This document shows, in pieces, positions 57,463 to 64,000 of a DNA stretch of 64,000 bases (position 1 is its first letter; every line of letters starts with the position of its first letter). The position numbers were made by a program, and so were the translations under genes. The stretch is from Kangiella marina (GTDB lineage: Bacteria > Pseudomonadota > Gammaproteobacteria > Enterobacterales > Kangiellaceae). The stretch spans positions 434,001 to 498,000 of the forward strand of contig NZ_BAABFV010000002.1 of assembly GCF_039541235.1 (NCBI RefSeq). Direction: 5' to 3'. Under the pieces are notes generated by a model. It was not told where the DNA came from. It ran no database searches and worked only from the letters and a program-made list of their open reading frames with translations.

Positions 57463-57836
57463 AGAATATGTTTAATAAAATAAGTGGTTTATTAGTCCTT
57501 GGAATGTTTGTTTCAGCTTGTGGAGCTGGCGCAGATTCAAAGTTTGACGCTGTGGTAGTAAAAAGTCATGGCTATGAGGAAGGCAGTGAGTGGTGCAGTG
57601 ACTTCAACTTAACGTCTGAGCAAGCTCATGCGTTCTTCAGTAACGCAGAGGAGCTAAGCGCGAACCAGTATCACAACGAATATGAGCACTTGGATTGTTT
57701 TGTTAAAGGGACTGTCAGCTATAAAGCGTCTTCTTGTGAATTTACGATCTGGGCGGGCTCTACAGCGGGTTTAATCTGCGGCGACAAAGAGTATTTGTTA
57801 GGCTGCCAAGAGTGTGAGTTTGAAGGAGCCCAATAG
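57456..57836 (+). CDS. Cysteine-rich lipoprotein, probable amidase immunity protein
   Basis: The 126-residue protein has a type II signal peptide (LVLGMFVSAC, Cys22) and six further cysteines that may form three disulfides (WCSDF, DCFV, SCEF, LICGD, GCQECEF). Its start overlaps the amidase end, giving coupled translation, and a terminator overlaps its stop. Localisation to the periplasmic face of a membrane is right for neutralising a peptidoglycan amidase. Family not recognised; immunity is inferred from context. Confidence 0.72.
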   Translation: MVKNMFNKISGLLVLGMFVSACGAGADSKFDAVVVKSHGYEEGSEWCSDFNLTSEQAHAFFSNAEELSANQYHNEYEHLDCFVKGTVSYKASSCEFTIWAGSTAGLICGDKEYLLGCQECEFEGAQ

Positions 57837-57849
57837 GTTGGGCTTTTTA
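57827..57849 (+). terminator. Terminator of the amidase-lipoprotein operon
   Basis: AGCCCAA (57827-57833) pairs with TTGGGCT (57838-57844), then TTTT. The loop includes the lipoprotein stop codon. Confidence 0.82.
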
Positions 57850-57938
57850 GAATCGTATTACCACCTAGCTTTCAGCCACTGGAAGAGTGTTGGGGCTAAA
57901 ACAAACCATTGGTAGTATCCAAGAGAGACAAAGGCTAT

Positions 57939-58190
57939 CTAGAAAAAAGGGTATGTAAATTGGTTTTCAGGGATCGATATACCGAATAAAACATCTAATA
58001 AGGAAGTTAGGAAGGTGAGTAAATATCCGATTGGATATGTAAGAATTATCATTGAGAGGAAAAATAACAGCGGTGCTTCATTATTGTTGATATTAAAGTA
58101 AAGGTGAAGTAGCGAATACAGGCATAAAGATAGCCAAGAAACTATCAATAGATACTTGATGTTTTTAAGTTTTATGAACGATCTTTTCAT
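57939..58190 (-). CDS. Small two- or three-helix membrane protein, unknown
   Basis: The 83-residue protein has a basic N terminus and hydrophobic helices at about residues 12-33, 40-56 and 58-70. It is AT-rich and unlike its neighbours in composition. No family recognised; it could be a spurious frame. Confidence 0.4.
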   Translation of the reverse strand: MKRSFIKLKNIKYLLIVSWLSLCLYSLLHLYFNINNNEAPLLFFLSMIILTYPIGYLLTFLTSLLDVLFGISIPENQFTYPFF

Positions 58191-58211
58191 TAGAGTCCTT
58201 TCTTTTGTTTA

Positions 58212-58490
58212 TTATTTTATAACTTTTATCGCTAGCGCATGAATATCCGTTTGCATCATGTCGCCAAGGGCGTCATAGATCATGCGATGTTGTTGGATCA
58301 TACGTTTGCCTTCGAGGGCTTCACTTTTGATTATAACGGTGAAGTGACCTAGGCCGCCTTTGGCACCGGCGTGGCCAATATGTTTATGGCTGTCGTCGAT
58401 GATGTCTAATTGCTCGGGTTGTAGCGCGTCAGAAATCAATTGCTGCATTCTTTCGATTCGCGCTGAGTTGTCAGGTGCTTGTTGTGTCAT
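58212..58490 (-). CDS. bolA: BolA family protein
   Basis: I choose the ATG at 58490 (MTQQAPDNSAR), with GGACAAGAG before it; a TTG four codons earlier is the alternative. The 92-residue protein has the BolA core: DDSHKHIGHAGAKGGLGHFTVII and GKRMIQQHRMIYDALGDMM. BolA proteins bind [2Fe-2S] with monothiol glutaredoxins and affect envelope and stationary-phase genes. The Gly-Ala-Lys-Gly insertion in the loop is common outside enterobacteria. Confidence 0.92.
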   Translation of the reverse strand: MTQQAPDNSARIERMQQLISDALQPEQLDIIDDSHKHIGHAGAKGGLGHFTVIIKSEALEGKRMIQQHRMIYDALGDMMQTDIHALAIKVIK

Positions 58491-58518
58491 TCTCTTGTCC
58501 AATTTCGTTTTGTCCAGC

Positions 58519-58818
58519 TTATGGTAATACTTTTTTGTAGGGCTTTACGGTGACGTTGTGGTAGACGCCAGCTTCAATGTAAGGATCGTCATCAGCCCAC
58601 TGTTTCGCAGCGTCTAACGATTCAAATTCAGCCACAATCAAACTTCCGGTGAAGCCAGCTTCTCCTGGATCATCGGCATCAATTGCGGGAAGAGGACCTG
58701 CCATAATGAGTCGTCCTTCACTCTTAAGCGTTTGTAAGCGTTCGATATGTGCTGGTCGAGCTTTTGCCCTTAATGGAAGCGATTCTTTAACGTCTTCTGA
58801 GTAAATCATGTAAAGCAT
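58519..58818 (-). CDS. yciI: YciI family protein
   Basis: The start at 58818 (MLYMIYSED) follows GGAAAAC; the frame extends upstream without conservation. The 99-residue protein matches Yci[30 protein letters not shown], and [31 protein letters not shown] with the conserved His/Asp pair. Function is uncertain (a ferredoxin-like, possibly catalytic fold). It neighbours yciB as in E. coli. Confidence 0.93.
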   Translation of the reverse strand: MLYMIYSEDVKESLPLRAKARPAHIERLQTLKSEGRLIMAGPLPAIDADDPGEAGFTGSLIVAEFESLDAAKQWADDDPYIEAGVYHNVTVKPYKKVLP

Positions 58819-58849
58819 AAGTTTTCCTAGTTTTCCATACCGGTAAGGG

Positions 58850-59413
58850 TTATGGCTTTGGTTGATCATCCTCTAGATGGATATGCTCTTTAAGCATCAC
58901 AATACTGATGATAAGCAGTCCAAATAGCATGACAAACATACTGATAAGTTTAAAGTAAAACCAAAAGTCGGTGCTAAAGTTAAACGCAATATAGAGGTTG
59001 AGTCCGCCGTAAAGCGCTAGGCTGATGATCCAAAGCCAATTGACTCTGGCCAGTAGTGGCTGAGGCGCTGAGTCTTTTATTAGACCGCTCGACTTGGTTA
59101 AATCTTGAATAACGTATTTCTTAGACGCTAATTGACGAATGAGGATGAATATCGCACCAGCCCATACTGCGATGCTGGTTTTCCATTTGATGAAGTCATC
59201 GTCATCGAAATAATAAGCAAGGGCGACTAGCGCCAAGCCGACGAAAAACAGGGCTACATGGCTTTTCTTGATTTCTTTTTTGGTAAAGTAATGAAGTACC
59301 ATTTGCACCAGCGTTAAGCCACTCCATATCGCTGCGGCCAAAATCAGGTTTTTAGTAATTAAGTAAGCTGCGATAAACCCTACGATAGGGTAGTTTTCTT
59401 TCAAAAATGTCAT
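58850..59413 (-). CDS. yciB: Inner membrane septation protein YciB (IspZ)
   Basis: The 187-residue protein has five or six TM helices. [24 protein letters not shown] and the [20 protein letters not shown] and [25 protein letters not shown] segments are YciB/IspZ features, the latter being the conserved NxxW region. It is linked to cell-envelope synthesis and septation. Confidence 0.92.
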   Translation of the reverse strand: MTFLKENYPIVGFIAAYLITKNLILAAAIWSGLTLVQMVLHYFTKKEIKKSHVALFFVGLALVALAYYFDDDDFIKWKTSIAVWAGAIFILIRQLASKKYVIQDLTKSSGLIKDSAPQPLLARVNWLWIISLALYGGLNLYIAFNFSTDFWFYFKLISMFVMLFGLLIISIVMLKEHIHLEDDQPKP

Positions 59414-59509
59414 AAATATACCTATTTAAGTGCCCGCTAAGTTTACCTTATCGCAAAAGGTAGGCAAACTAGCAGTAATGAATATTTCGATAAAAGATAG
59501 ACTCGTCCA

Positions 59510-60367
59510 ATGTTGAGAGATTTGCACAGCCACACAATCGCCTCAGACGGTGATTTGACCGTATCTGAGCTATTAAAACTGGCTTCAGAGCGTGGCGTTG
59601 ATGAGTTGGCGATTACTGACCATGATTCAATCGATTCTCTTAGAGAAGCCAGCAAAGTCGCTGGAGATTATGGCGTGAAGCTAATCCCTGGCGTTGAAAT
59701 CTCCGCCACCGTTCCGAATAAGAAGCAGGATACGGTGCATATCGTGGGGTTGCAGGTCAACCCTGAGCAGGAAAGCTTACAACGTTTTCTTGGCGTGATT
59801 CAAAGCCGACGTAAAGAGCGCGCGTTAGCGATGGGAGAGCGATTAGAGCAGGCTGGTGTTAAAGGGGCGCAGCCTGATATTGAGTACCTAGTCGACAGTC
59901 AGCCAATGGTTTGCCGTACGCACCTAGCACAGTATCTTTTGGAGCGGGGTGTGGTCAAAAACTTTGGTGATGCCTTTAAAAAATACCTAGCCAAGGGCGG
60001 TAAGGCTTACGTTAAAGACCAGTGGTTTGAGATGGAAGATGCTATAGCGATAATTCGACAAGCCGGTGGTATAGCTGTGTTGGCGCACCCGACCCGTTAC
60101 GGTATGGGGTCTAATAAACTGCAGCAATTGATAGAAGAGTTCAAAGAAGCGGGTGGCTTGAGTCTAGAGGCCAGCTACCCCAATATCCACCCTGGGCAGC
60201 GGAATTTATTATTGGATTGGTGTAACCGCTATGAGCTGTATGCTTCTCAGGGATCGGATTTTCACTCGACAAACAAGCCGTGGGCACTTCTCGGTAAATT
60301 TGCGCCACTACCAGAGCGAGTCACCCCTGTGTGGGAGTCGACTGCTTGGAAGTCGAGTGCAGGTTAA
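59510..60367 (+). CDS. rnm: 5'-3' exoribonuclease Rnm (PHP domain, YciV)
   Basis: The 285-residue PHP protein has metal motifs DLHSHTIASDG (residues 3-13), AITDHDSI (near 39), LIPGVEIS (near 65), CRTHLAQYL (near 143), AVLAHPTRYG (near 189) and GSDFHS (near 250). In E. coli the orthologue (RNase AM) trims the 5' ends of rRNAs. It is followed 27 bp later by yciO, as in E. coli. Confidence 0.93.
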   Translation: MLRDLHSHTIASDGDLTVSELLKLASERGVDELAITDHDSIDSLREASKVAGDYGVKLIPGVEISATVPNKKQDTVHIVGLQVNPEQESLQRFLGVIQSRRKERALAMGERLEQAGVKGAQPDIEYLVDSQPMVCRTHLAQYLLERGVVKNFGDAFKKYLAKGGKAYVKDQWFEMEDAIAIIRQAGGIAVLAHPTRYGMGSNKLQQLIEEFKEAGGLSLEASYPNIHPGQRNLLLDWCNRYELYASQGSDFHSTNKPWALLGKFAPLPERVTPVWESTAWKSSAG

Positions 60368-60394
60368 ATCATGCATAACGGATAAAATAAAAAT

Positions 60395-61018
60395 ATGACA
60401 CAACTGATTGAAATTCATAATGAAACGCCACAACCAAGACTGATTAGTCAGGTAGTAGCAAAGATCCGTCAAGGGGCATTGATTGCTTATCCAACGGACT
60501 CTGGCTATGCGTTGGGCTGCCATATTGGTGACAAAAACGCCCTAGATCGTATTCGACGTATCCGCAACTTAGATAAGTCTCACAACTTTACGTTAGTCTG
60601 CCGTGATCTATCGGAGTTAGCCACCTACGCGCGCGTGGATAACGCGGCATTTCGCTTAATTAAAAACAATACCCCTGGGCCTTATACGTTTATTTTACGT
60701 GCGACTAACGAGGTGCCGAATCGTTTAAAGCATCCTAAAAAGAAAACCATTGGTATCCGGGTCCCCGAAACGCCTATTACACAGGCATTGCTAGAAGACT
60801 TGGGCGAGCCTTTGATGAGTTCGAGTTTGATTTTGCCACAGCAGGAAGATGGTGAGATTCTTGAGCCCTACGAAATACATGAATTACTCAATGGGCGTGT
60901 GGACGTAGTCATTGATGGTGGATATTGCGGCCACGAGCCGACCACCGTAATTGATTTAACTTCAGGATACCCCGAAGTGGTTCGTGATGGTGCTGGAGAC
61001 ACTGAAGTTTTTGAGTAA
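60395..61018 (+). CDS. yciO: Sua5/YciO/YrdC family protein YciO
   Basis: The 207-residue protein has the family signatures GALIAYPTDSGYALGC near residue 30, RRIRNLDKSHNFTLVC near 53, GPYTFILRA near 93 and GIRVPETPITQALLEDLGEPLMSSS near 113. These bind tRNA and nucleotide in L-threonylcarbamoyladenylate synthases. YciO is the paralogue next to rnm; a TsaC/TsaC2 gene may exist elsewhere. Confidence 0.93.
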   Translation: MTQLIEIHNETPQPRLISQVVAKIRQGALIAYPTDSGYALGCHIGDKNALDRIRRIRNLDKSHNFTLVCRDLSELATYARVDNAAFRLIKNNTPGPYTFILRATNEVPNRLKHPKKKTIGIRVPETPITQALLEDLGEPLMSSSLILPQQEDGEILEPYEIHELLNGRVDVVIDGGYCGHEPTTVIDLTSGYPEVVRDGAGDTEVFE

Positions 61019-61026
61019 TACTTGAA

Positions 61027-61065
61027 AAGCCGGATACCGCAGTTAACCCGCGGTATCACTGGCTT
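61027..61065. terminator. Convergent terminator-like hairpin
   Basis: GATACCGC (61033-61040) pairs with GCGGTATC (61050-61057), with outer AAGCC / GGCTT. It lies between the stops of yciO and the minus-strand VOC gene; T-runs are short. Confidence 0.6.
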
Positions 61066-61543
61066 AACATTTCTCGCCGTTGAACTCATTTTTCATGGCT
61101 TTCTTAAGGTTTTCATCGCTCACATTTTTTACGCGGTGTGCGATTGACCAGTTATGACCGAAAGGATCCTCAAAAGCTGCGTAGCGATCACCCCAAAACG
61201 TATCTTGTGGCTCCATTTTAGAGATCGCGCCGGCATCAATCGCTTGCTTAAACGCATCATCACAGTTTTCAACATAACGATGGATGGTCACCGGGCTGCC
61301 GCCTAATGATTTTGGTGAGAGTGATTTTCCGTCAGGGTTAAACTCTGGGAAATCGTCGACTAAGAAGATGTAGCCATCATCAATTTTCAAACAGGCATGC
61401 ATGATTTTTTCGCCATTAGGCCCCGGAACTCTTTGTAACTCTTCAGCTCCGAAAGCTTTTGTATAAAACTCGATAGCTTCTGAACATGGATCGCAAACAA
61501 GGTGCGCGATCGGAGCCTTTAACTCAATTTTTTCATCACTCAT
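61064..61543 (-). CDS. VOC (glyoxalase/PhnB-like) superfamily protein
   Basis: The ATG at 61543 follows AAGGAG; GTG one codon earlier is possible. The 159-residue protein has LVCDPCSEAIEFYTKAFGAEE near residue 16, VTIHRYVENCDDAFKQAIDAGA near 88 and FWGDRYAAFEDPFGHNWSIAHRV near 122, typical of PhnB-like VOC proteins. It is last in the marR-gst-DUF1428 operon. Substrate unknown; glutathione or aldehyde chemistry is plausible from the context. Confidence 0.88.
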   Translation of the reverse strand: MSDEKIELKAPIAHLVCDPCSEAIEFYTKAFGAEELQRVPGPNGEKIMHACLKIDDGYIFLVDDFPEFNPDGKSLSPKSLGGSPVTIHRYVENCDDAFKQAIDAGAISKMEPQDTFWGDRYAAFEDPFGHNWSIAHRVKNVSDENLKKAMKNEFNGEKC

Positions 61544-61553
61544 CACTCACTCC

Positions 61554-61916
61554 TTACATGTCAACGATTGGAGTAAAGCCGCCCCAGAACATACGCATCC
61601 CATCGAACGGCAAATTCTTGGGATCCATCATGTCAGCGAGCCGAGGATCTTTCATGACTTTTTCATTTATTTCATCACGCGCTTCGCGAGATTCATAAAG
61701 AATGTATGAGAAGATGACGATTTCGTTGTCTTTGAGTTGAACGCTTTGACCGAATGATGTGACTTTTCCATCAGGAACATCGTCGGCTTTTGCTTCGACA
61801 ACTTTTAATGCCCCGTATTCTTTCCAGACTTTTCCGGCACGTTGCGCCATTTCGATATACTCGTCGAGCTTATCTTTGGGGACTGGTAAAACATATCCAT
61901 CAATATAAAGTGACAT
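61554..61916 (-). CDS. DUF1428 family protein
   Basis: The ATG at 61916 (MSLYIDGYVLPVPKDKLDEY) follows GGAGTACTACT; the frame extends 25 codons further into the gst end without conservation. The 120-residue protein matches DUF1428 (YbaA-like): the WKEYGALKVVEAKADDVPDGK segment and the MRMFWGGFTPIVDM C terminus. The fold is a dimeric ferredoxin-like barrel. Function unknown. Confidence 0.9.
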   Translation of the reverse strand: MSLYIDGYVLPVPKDKLDEYIEMAQRAGKVWKEYGALKVVEAKADDVPDGKVTSFGQSVQLKDNEIVIFSYILYESREARDEINEKVMKDPRLADMMDPKNLPFDGMRMFWGGFTPIVDM

Positions 61917-61933
61917 AGTAGTACTCCTTTTGT

Positions 61934-62545
61934 TTACGTTTTGGGGAAAGGTTCTTGCCACGCTGGCAGTTGCATCATAGTGTTGTGCCAACGTTGGATC
62001 TCATGGAAATCATCAAGTGGGATTTGTGCTTGGTCAGCGAGGGGAAGTAACGCTGCCACCGAAAAGTCAGCCAATGTTAATGCATTACCGACAAGGTATT
62101 CTTTATCGTGTAAATGGTCATTAAGAATGGTGGCGTAGTATTTAAAATCTTTTCCTGCGTTTTGGATAGCTTGGGCATCGGGCTCTCCGAGACCGTATTT
62201 AGGCTTGATGATATTTTCAAAGTAGTAAACGCCAGTTGCCGGTAAGAAGTGAGCCATATCCCAGCTGAGCCAGCGTAACACTTCGACTTGACGCTCATCA
62301 GTGGGCCACAATTCAGAATTAGCCTGCCGAGCGAAGTAACACATGATGGCTATGGATTCCCAAAGAAAGCCATCATCAGTTTCTAATAGCGGTACTTTAC
62401 CGTTCGGATTCTTACCTAAGAACTCAGGCTTTTTATGCTCTCCTTGACCGAGATCAACTCGGATAAATTCAACGGGCAACTGTAGGTATTTAGCCACGGC
62501 ACAGGTTTTGTAGCAATTTGCGGTTTGTTCGTAATACAGTTTCAT
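61934..62545 (-). CDS. Glutathione S-transferase family protein
   Basis: The ATG at 62545 (MKLYYEQTANCYKTCAVAKYL) follows GGAG and overlaps the marR stop (ATGA). The 203-residue protein has a thioredoxin-like N domain with GKNPNGKVPLLETDDGFLWESIAIMCYFA (the cis-Pro and Glu-Ser glutathione site) and a helical C domain with YLVGNALTLADFSVAALL. The N-terminal Cys or Asn near residue 10-15 may be catalytic. It is the second gene of a MarR-controlled operon. Confidence 0.92.
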   Translation of the reverse strand: MKLYYEQTANCYKTCAVAKYLQLPVEFIRVDLGQGEHKKPEFLGKNPNGKVPLLETDDGFLWESIAIMCYFARQANSELWPTDERQVEVLRWLSWDMAHFLPATGVYYFENIIKPKYGLGEPDAQAIQNAGKDFKYYATILNDHLHDKEYLVGNALTLADFSVAALLPLADQAQIPLDDFHEIQRWHNTMMQLPAWQEPFPKT

Positions 62546-62961
62546 GGTGTCTCCTTGTCTGTTTGCACTGTCCCAGGGTTTTTGAGGGATTGCTGTACCT
62601 CTTTCCAAGAAGGATACGCTTCCTCCAACTTGTTTTTGCCTAACTGCGTAAGCTGCCACGCCCTGACCCTTGCGTCGTCTGTGGCCGCTGGCTCAATCCA
62701 GCCTTTCTTTTCCATAACAGCGGCTCCTCGCGTCATCGTGGTACGCTCCAGAACCAGAAAGTCCGCCAACTCAGTGACTGGTGTTGGACCCTTAAGCTTT
62801 AACGTCGCCAGCACTGAAAACTGTGTTGCTCGAAGACCGTGAGGCCTTAACTTTTCTTCATACAAGCGTGTAATGGCTCTAGCTTGTCGTCGAGCTTCTA
62901 AGCAGTAGCAATCCTTCGTTTCATAAAACTTAGGCATTTCGGGATTAGAGGGACTATTCAT
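62542..62961 (-). CDS. MarR family transcriptional regulator
   Basis: The 139-residue protein has a winged-helix with PTPVTELADFLVLERTTMTRGAAVMEKKGWIEP (about 60-92) and the wing DDARVRAWQLT. Cys18 and Cys20 near the N terminus (DCYCLEARRQARAITRLYEE) could sense electrophiles or oxidants, as in other MarR proteins. It is first in the operon marR-gst-DUF1428-VOC and overlaps gst by 4 bp. A perfect palindrome overlaps its own promoter, so it probably represses the whole unit. Confidence 0.92.
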   Translation of the reverse strand: MNSPSNPEMPKFYETKDCYCLEARRQARAITRLYEEKLRPHGLRATQFSVLATLKLKGPTPVTELADFLVLERTTMTRGAAVMEKKGWIEPAATDDARVRAWQLTQLGKNKLEEAYPSWKEVQQSLKNPGTVQTDKETP

Positions 62962-62968
62962 TTTTTAA

Positions 62969-62997
62969 GTGTATATACACGCATCTGCTTATGTCAA
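62969..62997 (-). promoter_or_regulatory. marR operon promoter with palindromic operator
   Basis: On the minus strand, TTGACA (62992-62997), a 16-bp spacer and TATACA (62970-62975). The perfect palindrome GTGTATATACAC (62969-62980) covers the -10, a typical MarR operator. The start codon is at 62961, only 9 bases after the -10, so the mRNA is probably leaderless or nearly so. Confidence 0.82.
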
Positions 62998-63150
62998 GAA
63001 TTGATTGTTTTATAATCAATATTTGCAATCAGGTTGACGTTTAGTTGAATTTAAACCTGTTGAAATACAGAAATATAGCGTTTTGGAATGTTCTCGTTAT
63101 AATGGACAGTCTTATAAATTTATATAAAAAGTTACTTCAAAGGATATCCA

Positions 63151-64000
63151 TTGAGTTCTATATCTGTTGGCCAAAAGCGCGTTCTATCCGGCATGCGTCC
63201 TACGGGACCATTACATTTAGGGCATTACCATGGGGTTTTAAAGAATTGGGCACAAATGCAGCATGAGTATGAGTGCTTTTTCATGGTTGCTGATTGGCAT
63301 GCCTTGACCACCAATTACGATGATACGTCGAAAATTGAAGGCTATGTCTGGGACACAGTGATTGATTGGCTGGCGGCGGGGATTAATCCGAGTGCATCGA
63401 CTATTTTCGTGCAGTCGAAGGTGCCGGAGCATGCTGAGCTGCATCTGCTCATGTCGATGACGACTCCTTTGGGCTGGTTAGAGCGAGTTCCGACTTACAA
63501 AGAGCAGCAGGAAAAGCTTCAAAATAAAGACTTATCGACTTATGGCTTCCTTGGCTACCCATTATTACAAGCGGCTGATATCTTGGTTTATCGCGCTGGC
63601 AATGTTCCAGTAGGGGCTGATCAAGTGCCGCACGTTGAAATGACGCGTGAAGCAGCTCGCCGGTTTAATCATTTCTTTGGTAAAGAGCCGGGCTTTGAAG
63701 AAAAGGTCATCGAAGCCATCAAGAAAATGGGCAAGAAAAATGCTAAGTTATACAAAAGCTTACGCAAGAAATTCCAAGAGGAAGGCGATCAGTCTTCTTT
63801 AGAAACTGCTCAAGCTTTAGTGGAAAGTCAGGCCAATATTTCGTTGAACGATCGTGAGCGCCTGTATGGCTATTTAGATGGCGCAGGAAAAGTTATATTG
63901 CCTGAGCCGAAAGCTCTGCTAACACCAGTATCGAAAATGCCAGGGCTCGATGGACAGAAAATGTCGAAGTCTTACGGCAACGCTATTTCAATGCGCGAAC
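63151..64000 (+). CDS. trpS: Tryptophan-tRNA ligase (3' part outside window)
   Basis: The first 283 codons are visible from a TTG at 63151, preceded by AGGA at 6-bp spacing; no ATG lies before the conserved start. Class I motifs HLGH (22-25) and KMSKS (270-274) are present, with GYPLLQAADILVYRAGNVPVGADQVPH at 135-161. Between the last and KMSKS there is about 75 residues more than in E. coli TrpRS, with a Lys-rich helix (about 185-210). Such longer TrpRS versions occur in Pseudomonas and relatives. Confidence 0.96.
   Translation, partial: MSSISVGQKRVLSGMRPTGPLHLGHYHGVLKNWAQMQHEYECFFMVADWHALTTNYDDTSKIEGYVWDTVIDWLAAGINPSASTIFVQSKVPEHAELHLLMSMTTPLGWLERVPTYKEQQEKLQNKDLSTYGFLGYPLLQAADILVYRAGNVPVGADQVPHVEMTREAARRFNHFFGKEPGFEEKVIEAIKKMGKKNAKLYKSLRKKFQEEGDQSSLETAQALVESQANISLNDRERLYGYLDGAGKVILPEPKALLTPVSKMPGLDGQKMSKSYGNAISMRE

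Overview
The window is a bacterial chromosome segment of about 64 kb with moderate GC. Gene order and protein similarity indicate a marine gammaproteobacterium. Several classical blocks are present: yfjD-ypjD-ffh-rpsP-rimM-trmD-rplS; xerD-dsbC-recJ; barA-rlmD-relA-mazG-pyrG-kdsA-eno-ftsB-ispD; ispF-truD-surE-pcm-nlpD; and the yciI/yciB/rnm/yciO group. A Kangiella-like organism is my best guess from overall impression. It is inference, not proven by the sequence.

Layout. 0-6 kb: the end of an RDD membrane protein, a DUF885 zinc-peptidase-like protein, a small membrane protein with an XRE regulator, tRNA-Leu(CAA), and a secreted lipase-like protein with a DUF4785-like partner. 6-10.6 kb (minus strand): an RND/MMPL exporter, a CBS-domain CorC/YfjD protein and YpjD. 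10.8-15 kb: ffh, a small secreted protein, and rpsP-rimM-trmD-rplS. 15-28.5 kb: xerD, dsbC, an Mth938-like gene, recJ, a lipoprotein, mscS, mtaB, a BarA-type hybrid kinase translationally coupled to a periplasmic binding protein, a PolB-like exonuclease and rlmD.

28.5-35.5 kb is an accessory segment between rlmD and relA, which are neighbours in E. coli. It holds an AcfC-like binding protein, a lipoprotein, a merR-merC-GDCCVxC mercury cassette without merA, a secreted unknown and katG. It is full of repeats: a 163-bp structured repeat in two direct copies around the mer cassette, four copies of a terminator-like hairpin repeat, REP-like palindromes, and a 123-bp imperfect inverted repeat at the rlmD end.

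35.8-44.6 kb: relA, mazG, yaiI-like, pyrG, kdsA, eno, ftsB, ispD. 44.6-52 kb: a complete histidine operon inserted between ispD and ispF. It starts with two successive attenuators, each with its own His-rich leader peptide and terminator. The gene order is hisG, hisC fused to a HAD phosphatase, hisB, hisH, hisF, hisA fused to hisIE, hisD. Together these supply all ten biosynthetic steps, and the HAD domain probably replaces the histidinol-phosphatase half missing from HisB. ispF-truD-surE-pcm-yqaA-nlpD follow closely.

56.8-57.8 kb: where rpoS usually follows nlpD, there is instead a PGRP/AmpD-type amidase without a signal peptide, overlapping a small cysteine-rich lipoprotein. This is a likely antibacterial effector-immunity pair. 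57.9-64 kb: bolA, yciI, yciB, rnm, yciO, a MarR-controlled glutathione-transferase operon, and the start of trpS.

The most notable finds are the doubly attenuated, fusion-rich his operon, the amidase/lipoprotein pair at the rpoS position, and the repeat-flanked mer cassette.
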